NCBI RefSeq assembly: GCF_003501885.1
Contig: NZ_QWFA01000052.1
Coordinates: 1 to 50,035 of the forward strand
DNA length: 50,035 bases
Direction of reading: 5' to 3'
Source: Streptomyces globisporus
Lineage (GTDB): Bacteria > Actinomycetota > Actinomycetes > Streptomycetales > Streptomycetaceae
In this document: one piece after another, positions 36,214-43,801 of the stretch
Layout of the letters: each line of letters begins with the position of its first letter
Numbering within the stretch: the first letter of the stretch is position 1
Notes under the pieces: model-generated
The model's database searches: none
Told to the model about the DNA's origin: nothing
Seen by the model: the letters and a program-made list of their open reading frames with translations, nothing else
Made by a program: the position numbers and the translations under genes

Positions 36214-37065
36214 ATGGCGACGCTCCCGAATCCTCTGCCCGATCCGGCCTCCTTCGGCCTGGTCCTCCCGCCCGGCTCCCTGGTGGACGCCACGCCGGAC
36301 GGCCCCTGGCACGAACCGCTGCTCTGGCACGCGGACGGCCCGGCGTCCCCGCGCGACTGGCCGGACCTGCGGGCGGCCGGTCGGCGGCTCGGGCTGCTGC
36401 CCGTGCTGGTCACAGGCGGCCGGCGCGACCAGTGGCCCGAGGACTGGGACCTCTGCCCGGACGACGCGTCGTATCCCGGCGACCACGAAGCCGAGGAGGT
36501 CCTCGCGGGGTACTGGGCGGACCACGTCGACCACGCGGGCGACGCTGACGACGAGACCGGCGACGGCGCGGCAGCCGACGAACCCGACGAGGGCGCCCCG
36601 GGCACCGGCTCGTCCTGGCCCGGACTCGCGCCCGTCCCCGCCCGGGAGGCGGCCGAGGACGCGGACACGGCGGCCGCGGGCCTCGCGGGCGTCATCGCCG
36701 CCGACGCCGACGAGTGGCTCGGCGGAGCACGCATCGCCCTCGTCCCGGCCCGCCGCAGCGCCGACATACCGGCGGCGATCGGCTGGTCGGGCCCGATGAA
36801 CCACGAGAACGACGTGGCCCGGCTCTGCTCGGTGCTCCGTTCCTGGGAGGACCGCTTCGACGCCCGGGTCGTGGTGCTCGGCTTCGACACGATGATCGTC
36901 TCCGTGGGCCGCCCGCCCGCGACCATCGAGGAGGCCCGCACCCTGGCCGCCGAGCACTACGCCTTCTGCCCGGACAACATCGACCAGGCCCCGCCGCACG
37001 ACCTCGACGCCTACGCCGAGAAGGCCGTGCTCAACCAGGAAGCGTGGTCGTTCTGGTGGGACTGA
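36214..37065 (+). CDS. DUF4253 domain-containing protein
   Basis: The 283-residue acidic protein is a DUF4253 member: LVDATPDGPWHEPLLWHADG at the N-terminus, a middle acidic linker, and the conserved C-terminal core LALVPARRSADIPAAIGWSG-like sequence (here RIALVPARRSADIPAAIGW), HENDVARLCSVLRSWEDRFD and AEHYAFCPDNIDQ ending in AWSFWWD. Function unknown. ATG 36214 is used; an in-frame GTG at 36184 would add ten residues. Its 3' end overlaps the next gene by 22 nt. Confidence 0.88.
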   Translation: MATLPNPLPDPASFGLVLPPGSLVDATPDGPWHEPLLWHADGPASPRDWPDLRAAGRRLGLLPVLVTGGRRDQWPEDWDLCPDDASYPGDHEAEEVLAGYWADHVDHAGDADDETGDGAAADEPDEGAPGTGSSWPGLAPVPAREAAEDADTAAAGLAGVIAADADEWLGGARIALVPARRSADIPAAIGWSGPMNHENDVARLCSVLRSWEDRFDARVVVLGFDTMIVSVGRPPATIEEARTLAAEHYAFCPDNIDQAPPHDLDAYAEKAVLNQEAWSFWWD

Positions 37066-39080
37066 CAACGGACCTCAGCAGGATCAAGGCGTGGTGGCGC
37101 ACCCTGGGCGGTGACACGTTCGTCGCCCTGCCGCCGCCGACCCGTGGCCGCTACACCCAGTCCGACGGCCACGCGGACGCCGCCGAGCTGTTCGCGGCCC
37201 GGGGCATCCCCGAGACCGCCTCCTTCGCGTACTGGCACTGGCAGTCCCACGACGCCTTCGCCCGCTCGGGCGACCTCCAGGGTGTGCTGTACCTGCACTG
37301 GGGCGGCGACCACGCCACCGTCGCCGCAGGCCTCGGCGACGGCCCGCCCGGCTACCGGATCGTCAACGGCGGCCCCCAGGGCGCCTTCCAGCTGGACCGG
37401 GTCACGGCGACGGACGCCGACGGGCTGCCCGAACCCGAAGACACCGCGGGCGTACGCCAGTTCCTCGCCCGCCTCGACGCACCGCGCAGCCGGACCACCC
37501 GGTCCGTGGAGTACGACCCGCTGACCGCCGCCGAGGAACGCTGGCTCCACGACCGGCTGTCGGGCCCCGTGGACCTGGCCGAGGCCGTCCGCTTCGCCGC
37601 CCCGCTGGAGCACCGGCAGGCCCTGACCCCGGACGAGACGGCACGACTGCTGTCCGCCTGGCGGGAGAGGTACGCCGGACGGCTCGCGACCTGGCGCGGA
37701 TGGCGTTCCGTGCTCCTCGCACTGCTGCGCCAGAAGCACCCGGATTCCTGGGAGGTGGCCGCCGAGCTGGGCGCCACTGCGTCGTACGCCCTCGCCGCGT
37801 ACCCTTCGCCGCGCTCGCTGGAGCTGCTGCGTACGGTGGCGCTGACCGGTGACGACGGTGCCGTGCGCTGCTGGTTCCGCGCCCACCACGCCCTGCGCGA
37901 ACCTGACCCGGTGCGCGCCGCCGCCGCGCTCTCCGAGGAGCTGACGGCGCACACCGCGCCCGTGGCCGCGCAGACCGGCCTCCTGAACGCGCTGCGGGAA
38001 GCCGTCACGGACGACCGCCGCACCCTCCGCCCGCCCACCGCCGACGGGTCCTTCCCGCTCCTCCTCGCCACCGTCCGGTTCGCCACGGACAACCGCCTGC
38101 CCCGCCCGCTGCGGGTCGCCGCCGCGAAGGCCGCGACGGACACGGCCGACCGCGTGCGCGAAGCGGCCGGCCGCCTCACCGACGTCGCCGAAGCGACCGA
38201 GGCGCTGGCCGCCGTCGACCGCTACGAGACCGCCCGCGACGACCTCCTCGCGGGCACCGGCCCCGACCTCACGGGCTACGAGGGCCGCCTCGGCGACATC
38301 TACCACCGCTACCGCGCCCTCTCCCCCGGCGACGTCCGGTGGCTGCACGACCGGCTCACCGACCCGACCACCGGCGTCCAGGGCATCGCCTTCTGCCTCG
38401 AACTGCTCTACGCCCACGGCAGAGCCACCGAAGCGGACCTGGTCGCCCTCCTCCCCCGTTGGAAGAAGGAGCTGACCAAGCAGTACCGCACCACGTACAC
38501 CGAGTGGCGCCACCCGCTGACCACCCTGACCTGCCTCGCCCTCGACCTGGAACACCCGGCCGCCGACGACCTGCTGGCCTGGTGGGCGAAGCCCAAGCCG
38601 CTCTGGAAGGACCCGGTCCGGCTGCTCACCCACCTCGGTGCACCCGACGAGGCGAAGGCCGCCGAGCTGTGGGAGTTCATCGTCTCCGGCGGTCACGACA
38701 CAGGGCACCTGATGACATGGGTGCTGCTCCGCGCGCGCCTGGACGGCACCCACCCGCTGCACGTCGCGGAGAAGCTGATCGGGGAGCCGGGCATCCGCCC
38801 GTACGTCCTGCACCGCGTCCTGATCGGGGTGGCCGACCCCGCCCAGCCGCTGTGGCACTACGCGATCGACCCGCGCAGCCACAGCTGGTGGCACCGCGCC
38901 CAGGAGGTGGCCGACGACCCCGCCCTCTCCGCCGAGGCCCGCGCGATCGGGATGAAGGCGGCCCGCGAGCACTGCGTCACGCGCTACCCGGACCAGGTCC
39001 GCCCGGCCCTCACGGAAGGCGAGGTGAACGCCGCACGCGCCTGGCTGGAGGCCCGCGCCGACAGGACCGCCGCGGACTGA
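37044..39080 (+). CDS. Large uncharacterised helical-repeat-like protein
   Basis: I do not recognise this 678-residue cytoplasmic protein. The first 140 residues (WWRTLGGDTFVALPPPTRGR, AYWHWQSHDAFARSG, VLYLHWGGDHATVAAGL) look like a small alpha/beta domain. The remainder is rich in amphipathic helices containing Trp, Arg and Leu and recurring AEERWLHDRL- and DVRWLHDRL-type segments, suggestive of an alpha-solenoid. There is no signal peptide or nuclease or ATPase motif. The start is GTG 37044 (AGGA 3 nt upstream) or GTG 37056; it overlaps the DUF4253 gene and is probably translated with it. Confidence 0.75.
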   Translation: MVVLVGLTTDLSRIKAWWRTLGGDTFVALPPPTRGRYTQSDGHADAAELFAARGIPETASFAYWHWQSHDAFARSGDLQGVLYLHWGGDHATVAAGLGDGPPGYRIVNGGPQGAFQLDRVTATDADGLPEPEDTAGVRQFLARLDAPRSRTTRSVEYDPLTAAEERWLHDRLSGPVDLAEAVRFAAPLEHRQALTPDETARLLSAWRERYAGRLATWRGWRSVLLALLRQKHPDSWEVAAELGATASYALAAYPSPRSLELLRTVALTGDDGAVRCWFRAHHALREPDPVRAAAALSEELTAHTAPVAAQTGLLNALREAVTDDRRTLRPPTADGSFPLLLATVRFATDNRLPRPLRVAAAKAATDTADRVREAAGRLTDVAEATEALAAVDRYETARDDLLAGTGPDLTGYEGRLGDIYHRYRALSPGDVRWLHDRLTDPTTGVQGIAFCLELLYAHGRATEADLVALLPRWKKELTKQYRTTYTEWRHPLTTLTCLALDLEHPAADDLLAWWAKPKPLWKDPVRLLTHLGAPDEAKAAELWEFIVSGGHDTGHLMTWVLLRARLDGTHPLHVAEKLIGEPGIRPYVLHRVLIGVADPAQPLWHYAIDPRSHSWWHRAQEVADDPALSAEARAIGMKAAREHCVTRYPDQVRPALTEGEVNAARAWLEARADRTAAD

Positions 39081-39128
39081 GCCCTCGTACTCATGCGGGC
39101 GGCGGCCCCTCGCGGTTGACTCGACCGC

Positions 39129-39524
39129 ATGAGCGAGAACAGCCACGACGGCGACAGTGGAACCGGCAGCACCCCGGCGGCCGGCCCCGCGCACGCACCC
39201 GACCGCCGCGCGTGGGTCGCCCCGCTGATCTCCACGGTCGTGACCCTGCCGCTCGGGCTCATCGCCCTGTTCATCGGCGGGCTCACGCCCATGGCGTGCG
39301 ACTCCTGCAACGGCGCGGCGGCCGACCGCTTCGACGCGAGCTTCACCACCGCCTGGACCGTCCTGTGGATCGGCCTGCTCATCGCCCTGGCCGTGCTGAT
39401 CGCGAGCTGGGCTGTTCCGCACCAGCTCCGCCACGCCGCCCGCCGCGTGGGCCTGGCCCTGGCCGCACCTGCCACCGTCGTGGTCACTTTCGTAGCATTC
39501 ATGGCACTGGTCGACTGGCCCTGA
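39129..39524 (+). CDS. Small polytopic membrane protein
   Basis: The 131-residue protein has a hydrophilic N-terminus (about 25 residues) and three hydrophobic segments: APLISTVVTLPLGLIALFIG, TVLWIGLLIALAVLIASWAV and ALAAPATVVVTFVAFMALV. A CDSC motif lies in the loop after the first helix and may form a disulfide outside the cell. No family is recognised. It sits 48 nt after the large helical protein gene and 6 nt before the next gene. Confidence 0.7.
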   Translation: MSENSHDGDSGTGSTPAAGPAHAPDRRAWVAPLISTVVTLPLGLIALFIGGLTPMACDSCNGAAADRFDASFTTAWTVLWIGLLIALAVLIASWAVPHQLRHAARRVGLALAAPATVVVTFVAFMALVDWP

Positions 39525-39530
39525 CAGAAA

Positions 39531-40022
39531 GTGTCCACCCCCATGAACGACACGAACCTCACGACCACGACGGAAGCCGCTTCCGCGGCCGAAGCCGCAG
39601 AGCGCCTGATAGCCGAATTCCGTGCGCTGCCCGCAGGCAGCGACCGCAAGCGCGAGATCATCACCGAGTTGGACGACAACACGCAGGCGCTGCCGTTCCT
39701 CGTCTCGGTCGTCGCGGACCCGGGCGAATACGACCTCGCCCGGGTGGAGAGCGCCACCGTCCTGCGCCTGTGGCCCCCGGCCGACCCCGCTCTGCGCCAC
39801 GAAGCAGGCCGCGCCCTGCTCACCGCGCTGCGGGATCCGGCGGAGGACCTGGTCCGGCAGTACGCGGCGATGTCACTGGCGCCCTACACCGACGACCCGG
39901 TCGTCGCCACGGTCCTGGACACCACCGCGCGGGCCGACGAGGACCCCCTCGTCCGGGACAGCGCCCGCTTCTCCATCAAAGAGGCCCACCGGCTCCAGGA
40001 GACCGGAGCCGGTGGGCCGTGA
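39531..40022 (+). CDS. HEAT-repeat-like protein
   Basis: This 163-residue acidic protein has helical repeat character: LIAEFRALPAGSDRKREIIT, LPFLVSVVADPGEYDLARVE with ATVLRLW, and DPAEDLVRQYAAMSLAPYTD. The spacing is like HEAT/armadillo repeats that mediate protein contacts. GTG 39531 is used; ATG 39543 is an alternative start. The last 40 nt carry a strong inverted repeat that may be the terminator, so the gene ends right at its coding limit and faces hemB. The function is unknown. Confidence 0.7.
   Translation: MSTPMNDTNLTTTTEAASAAEAAERLIAEFRALPAGSDRKREIITELDDNTQALPFLVSVVADPGEYDLARVESATVLRLWPPADPALRHEAGRALLTALRDPAEDLVRQYAAMSLAPYTDDPVVATVLDTTARADEDPLVRDSARFSIKEAHRLQETGAGGP
39983..40018. terminator. 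Perfect 14-bp hairpin within the 3' coding end
   Basis: Arms GGCCCACCGGCTCC (39983-39996) and GGAGCCGGTGGGCC (40005-40018) are perfect complements with an 8-nt loop. They lie in the last codons of the HEAT-like gene between convergent genes, and so probably act as a terminator while encoding the protein's C-terminus. No T tract is present. Confidence 0.65.
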
Positions 40023-40027
40023 TCACG

Positions 40028-40061
40028 CGGTGGCTCAGCCCCTGCCGTGTCCGAGCCACCG
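40028..40061. terminator. Second hairpin overlapping the hemB stop
   Basis: CGGTGGCTC (40028-40036) and GAGCCACCG (40053-40061) pair perfectly. The right arm encodes the end of HemB (ARWLGHG). It may work with the adjacent hairpin as a back-to-back terminator. Confidence 0.5.
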
Positions 40062-41039
40062 GGCCGCCTCGGTCGCCCAGTAGGTGAGGATCATCTGCGC
40101 CCCGGCCCGCCGGATCCCGGTCAGGCTCTCCAGAATCGCCTGGTCCCGGTCGATCCAGCCCTTCTCGGCGGCGGCCTCGATCATCGCGTACTCGCCGCTG
40201 ATCTGGTACGCCGCGACCGGCACGTCCACGGACTCCGCGACCTTGGCGAGGATGTCCAGATACGGTCCGGCGGGCTTCACCATGACCATGTCCGCACCCT
40301 CCGCCAGGTCCAGCGCCAGCTCCCGCAGCGACTCGCGGGCGTTGGCCGGGTCCTGCTGGTAGGTCTTGCGGTCACCGGTCAGCGAGGAGCCGACGGCCTC
40401 GCGGAAGGGGCCGTAGAAGGCGGAGCTGTACTTCACGGTGTAGGCGAGGATCGACACGTCCTCGTGGCCGGTCTGGTCCAGGGCGTCCCGGATCACGCCG
40501 ACCTGACCGTCCATCATGCCGCTGGGGCCCACCACATGGGCCCCGGCGTCCGCCTGGACCTGGGCCATCTCCGCGTACCGCTCCAGCGTCGCGTCGTTGT
40601 CCACCCGGCCGTCGTCCGTCAGGACCCCGCAGTGGCCGTGGTCGGTGAACTCGTCCAGGCACAGGTCCGACATGATGACCAGGTCGTCACCGACCTCCTC
40701 GCGGACCGCGCGCAGACCGAGCTGGAGGATCCCGTCCGGGTCGGTGCCCACCGTGCCCCGGGCGTCCTTCTTCCCGTCCTCCGGCACCCCGAAGAGCATG
40801 ATCCCCGAGACCCCGGCCTCCACCGCCTCGACGGCCGCCTTCCGCAGGGTGTCCAGGGTGTGCTGGTGCACGCCGGGCATGGCAGAGACGGCGACCGGGG
40901 CGTCGATGCCCTCCCGGACGAACGCCGGGAGGATCAGGTTCGCGGGGTCGAGCCGTGTCTCGGCGACCATCCGCCGCATGGTCGGGGTCGTCCGCAGCCG
41001 CCGGGGGCGGGAGCCGGGGAAGTTTGCGTACGCAGTCAT
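40035..41039 (-). CDS. hemB: Porphobilinogen synthase (delta-aminolevulinate dehydratase)
   Basis: HemB condenses two 5-aminolevulinates into porphobilinogen. The 334-residue enzyme has the active-site lysines in the segments [14 protein letters not shown] and [14 protein letters not shown]. The metal region reads [14 protein letters not shown]: the zinc-type pattern CxCx...C with the middle Cys replaced by Asp. ATG 41039 gives the normal N-terminus ([15 protein letters not shown]). It lies 108 nt downstream of hemD in the same direction, after a GC hairpin, so it may have its own promoter or be read through from the rex operon. Confidence 0.96.
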   Translation of the reverse strand: MTAYANFPGSRPRRLRTTPTMRRMVAETRLDPANLILPAFVREGIDAPVAVSAMPGVHQHTLDTLRKAAVEAVEAGVSGIMLFGVPEDGKKDARGTVGTDPDGILQLGLRAVREEVGDDLVIMSDLCLDEFTDHGHCGVLTDDGRVDNDATLERYAEMAQVQADAGAHVVGPSGMMDGQVGVIRDALDQTGHEDVSILAYTVKYSSAFYGPFREAVGSSLTGDRKTYQQDPANARESLRELALDLAEGADMVMVKPAGPYLDILAKVAESVDVPVAAYQISGEYAMIEAAAEKGWIDRDQAILESLTGIRRAGAQMILTYWATEAARWLGHGRG

Positions 41040-41100
41040 CCTTCGACGATAGACCCGTACGCAGCGCGGTCTTACCGACACGGGTGCCGGGAAAGGCGGC

Positions 41101-41128
41101 GGGCCCGGCCGCCGAAGCGACCGGGCCC
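41101..41128 (-). terminator. Hairpin between hemD and hemB
   Basis: GGGCCCGG (41101-41108) pairs with CCGGGCCC (41121-41128) around a 12-nt loop. Downstream on the minus strand is CCTTTCCC, a weak T run. It may attenuate readthrough from the rex-hem operon into hemB. Confidence 0.45.
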
Positions 41129-41147
41129 CCTCACTTTCGTACCGCCG

Positions 41148-42818
41148 TTACGTCGTCGTCCGGCGCCTGCGCGCACCCGGGCGCCGCTCGCTCGGCCGGG
41201 TCACCGGGTCGCCGGCCTCCTTCGCCGCGTCCCGGCGCTGCGCGCCGAAGGCGGCGAGCGCCTCGGCGAGCTTGTGCACCGACGGCTCCGGGGACAGCAC
41301 GTCCACGCGCAGGCCGTGCTCCTCGGCGGTCTTCGCGGTGGCCGGGCCGATACACGCGATGACGGTCACGTTGTGCGGCTTGCCCGCGATGCCGACCAGG
41401 TTGCGCACCGTCGAGGACGAGGTGAACAGGACCGCGTCGAAGCCGCCGCCCTTGATCGCCTCACGGGTGTCGGCCGGCGGCGGCGAGGCGCGGACCGTGC
41501 GGTACGCGGTGACGTCGTCGACCTCCCAGCCCAGCTCGATGAGCCCGGCCACCAGGGTCTCGGTGGCGATGTCGGCGCGCGGCAGGAACACCCGGTCGAT
41601 CGGGTCGAAGACCGGGTCGTAGGGCGGCCAGTCCTCCAGCAGCCCGGCGGCGGACTGCTCGCCGGAGGGCACCAGGTCCGGCTTGACGCCGAAGTCGATC
41701 AGCGCGGCCGCGGTCTGCTCGCCGACGGCGGCGACCTTGATCCCGGCGAAGGCCCGGGCGTCGAGACCGTACTCCTCGAACTTCTCCCGGACCGCCTTGA
41801 CGGCGTTCACGCTGGTGAAGGCGATCCACTCGTAGCGTCCGGTCACCAGGCCCTTGACCGCGCGCTCCATCTGCTGGGGCGTACGCGGCGGCTCGACGGC
41901 GATCGTCGGGACCTCGTGCGGCACCGCACCGTAGGAACGCAGCTGGTCGGAGAGCGACGCGGCCTGCTCCTTGGTCCGCGGGACGAGCACCCGCCAGCCG
42001 AACAGCGGCTTGGACTCGAACCACGCGAGCTGATCGCGCTGGGCGGCGGAGCTGCGCTCCCCGACCACGGCTATGACCGGCCGGTGGCCCTCGGGCGAGG
42101 GGAGCACCTTGGCCTGCTTGAGGGTCTGGGCGATCGTCCCGAGGGTCGCCGTCCAGGTGCGCTGGCGGGTGGTGGTGCCCGCGATCGTCACGGTGAGCGG
42201 GGTGTCGGGCTTGCGGCCCGCCGAGACGAGCTCACCGGCGGCGGCCGCGACCGCGTCCAGCGTGGTGGAGACCACAGCGGTGGCGTCGCTCGCGCCGACC
42301 TCGCTCCAGCACCGGTCGGAGGCCGTACGGGCGTCGACGAAGCGGACGTCCGCGCCCTGCGCGTCGCGCAGCGGCACCCCGGCGTACGCGGGCACGCCGA
42401 CGGCGTTCGCGATGCCCGGGACCACCTCGAAGGGCACCCCGGCGGCGGCGCAGGCGAGCATCTCCGCGCCCGCGTCGCCGTCCAGACCCGGATCGCCCGC
42501 GACGGCACGGACCACCCGCCTGCCGCCCTTCGCGGCCTCCATGACAAGATTGGCCGCATCCCTGAGAACGGGTACACCGACGCTTGTTGACGAGACGTCA
42601 ACAAGCGTCAGCTCAGGCGTGCTCACGCCTTCCCGCGCATGGCTGCGAACGACGTCGAGCACATCGGGCTCGGCGACAAGGACGTCCGCGCTCGCGAGCG
42701 CTTCGACAGCGCGCAGAGTCAGCAGTCCCGGGTCGCCGGGACCGGCGCCGAGGAAGGTGACCTGGCCTTGGGCGGACAGGACCGGAAAGTCGGATGCGGC
42801 GGGGCCGGTGGGGCTCAA
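41148..42818 (-). CDS. hemD: Bifunctional uroporphyrinogen-III methyltransferase-like / uroporphyrinogen-III synthase
   Basis: The 556-residue fusion has an N-terminal SAM-dependent methyltransferase-like domain (VTFLGAGPGDPGLLTLRAVE, residues 18-240) and a C-terminal HemD domain (from about 285: GWRVLVPRTKEQ, IAFTSVNAVKAVRE, VAAVGEQTAAAL, VLFTSSSTVRN) that cyclises hydroxymethylbilane into uroporphyrinogen III. In the methyltransferase half the expected VVRLKGGDPxVFGRG is VVRAVAGDPGLDGDAGAEM, so that activity is doubtful. TTG 42818 is the likely start, preceded by GGAGCGAG and overlapping the hemC stop by 4 nt. The tail is very basic. Confidence 0.92.
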   Translation of the reverse strand: MSPTGPAASDFPVLSAQGQVTFLGAGPGDPGLLTLRAVEALASADVLVAEPDVLDVVRSHAREGVSTPELTLVDVSSTSVGVPVLRDAANLVMEAAKGGRRVVRAVAGDPGLDGDAGAEMLACAAAGVPFEVVPGIANAVGVPAYAGVPLRDAQGADVRFVDARTASDRCWSEVGASDATAVVSTTLDAVAAAAGELVSAGRKPDTPLTVTIAGTTTRQRTWTATLGTIAQTLKQAKVLPSPEGHRPVIAVVGERSSAAQRDQLAWFESKPLFGWRVLVPRTKEQAASLSDQLRSYGAVPHEVPTIAVEPPRTPQQMERAVKGLVTGRYEWIAFTSVNAVKAVREKFEEYGLDARAFAGIKVAAVGEQTAAALIDFGVKPDLVPSGEQSAAGLLEDWPPYDPVFDPIDRVFLPRADIATETLVAGLIELGWEVDDVTAYRTVRASPPPADTREAIKGGGFDAVLFTSSSTVRNLVGIAGKPHNVTVIACIGPATAKTAEEHGLRVDVLSPEPSVHKLAEALAAFGAQRRDAAKEAGDPVTRPSERRPGARRRRTTT

Positions 42819-43801
42819 AGTGCTCGCTCCCCCATAAGACCGGCCGCACCCTTGGCGAGCATCTCGGACGCGAGTTCGCGACCGAGGGCCGCCGCGTCGT
42901 CGTGCGACGTGGGGACGGGACCGGTGGTGGACAGCTGTACGAGCGAGGAACCGTCGGTGGAACCGACGACTCCGCGCAGGCGCAGTTCGTTGACAACCTG
43001 CCCGTCGGCCAGGACGTCGGCCAGCGCACCCACAGGTGCGGAGCAGCCGGCCTCCAGGGCGGCGAGCAGGGCGCGCTCGGCGGTCACGGCGACCCGGGTG
43101 TACGGGTCGTCGAGCTCGGCGAGGGCGGCGGCGAGGTCGGCGCTGGACGCGGCGCACTCGATCGCCAGTGCTCCCTGGCCGGGAGCGGGCAGGACGGTGT
43201 CGACCGGCAGGAAGTCGGTCACCTCACCGCTCCGGCCGAGACGGCTCAGCCCGGCGGCGGCGAGGACCACCGCGTCGAGCTTGCCGTCACGCACGAACCC
43301 GATCCGCGTGTCGACGTTGCCCCGGATGGGGACGGTCTCGATCCGCAGTCCGTGGGAACGGGCGTACGCGTTGAGCTGCGCCATGCGGCGCGGCGAACCG
43401 GTGCCGATGCGGGCGCCGTCGGGCAGCTGCTCGAAGGTCAGCCCGTCCCGGGCGACGAGCGCGTCCCTCGGGTCCTCGCGCTGCGGCACGGCGGCCAGCA
43501 CGAGGTCGTCGGGCTGGCTGGTCGGCAGGTCCTTGAGCGAGTGGACGGCGAAGTCCACCTCGCCGCGCGCGAGCGCCTCGCGCAGGGCGGCGACGAAGAC
43601 GCCGGTGCCGCCGATCTGCGCCAGGTGCTCGCGGGAGGTGTCCCCGTACGTGGTGATCTCGACGAGCTCGACGGCGCGCCCGGTCACCTCGCGGACCGCC
43701 TCGGCGACGAGCCCGGACTGGGCCATGGCGAGCTTGGAGCGCCGGGTGCCCAGCCGGAGCGGCGCGGCGCCCCGCGCGTCCGGCGATGAGTTGTCGGTCA
43801 T
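42815..43801 (-). CDS. hemC: Hydroxymethylbilane synthase (porphobilinogen deaminase)
   Basis: HemC polymerises four porphobilinogens into hydroxymethylbilane. The 328-residue product has RLGTRRSKLAMAQSGLVAEA, DFAVHSLKDLPTSQPDDLVL with the substrate-contacting residues, RRMAQLNAYA, IRGNVDTRI, and the dipyrromethane cofactor cysteine in ALEAGCSAPVGAL. ATG 43801 overlaps the hemA stop by 4 nt. It is the third gene of the rex-hemA-hemC-hemD operon. Confidence 0.96.
   Translation of the reverse strand: MTDNSSPDARGAAPLRLGTRRSKLAMAQSGLVAEAVREVTGRAVELVEITTYGDTSREHLAQIGGTGVFVAALREALARGEVDFAVHSLKDLPTSQPDDLVLAAVPQREDPRDALVARDGLTFEQLPDGARIGTGSPRRMAQLNAYARSHGLRIETVPIRGNVDTRIGFVRDGKLDAVVLAAAGLSRLGRSGEVTDFLPVDTVLPAPGQGALAIECAASSADLAAALAELDDPYTRVAVTAERALLAALEAGCSAPVGALADVLADGQVVNELRLRGVVGSTDGSSLVQLSTTGPVPTSHDDAAALGRELASEMLAKGAAGLMGERAL

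Noticed and set aside
36054..36941. Long minus-strand frame over the DUF4253 gene
   Set aside because: It is an Ser/Pro/Arg-rich antisense shadow; the plus strand shows recognisable DUF4253 motifs.
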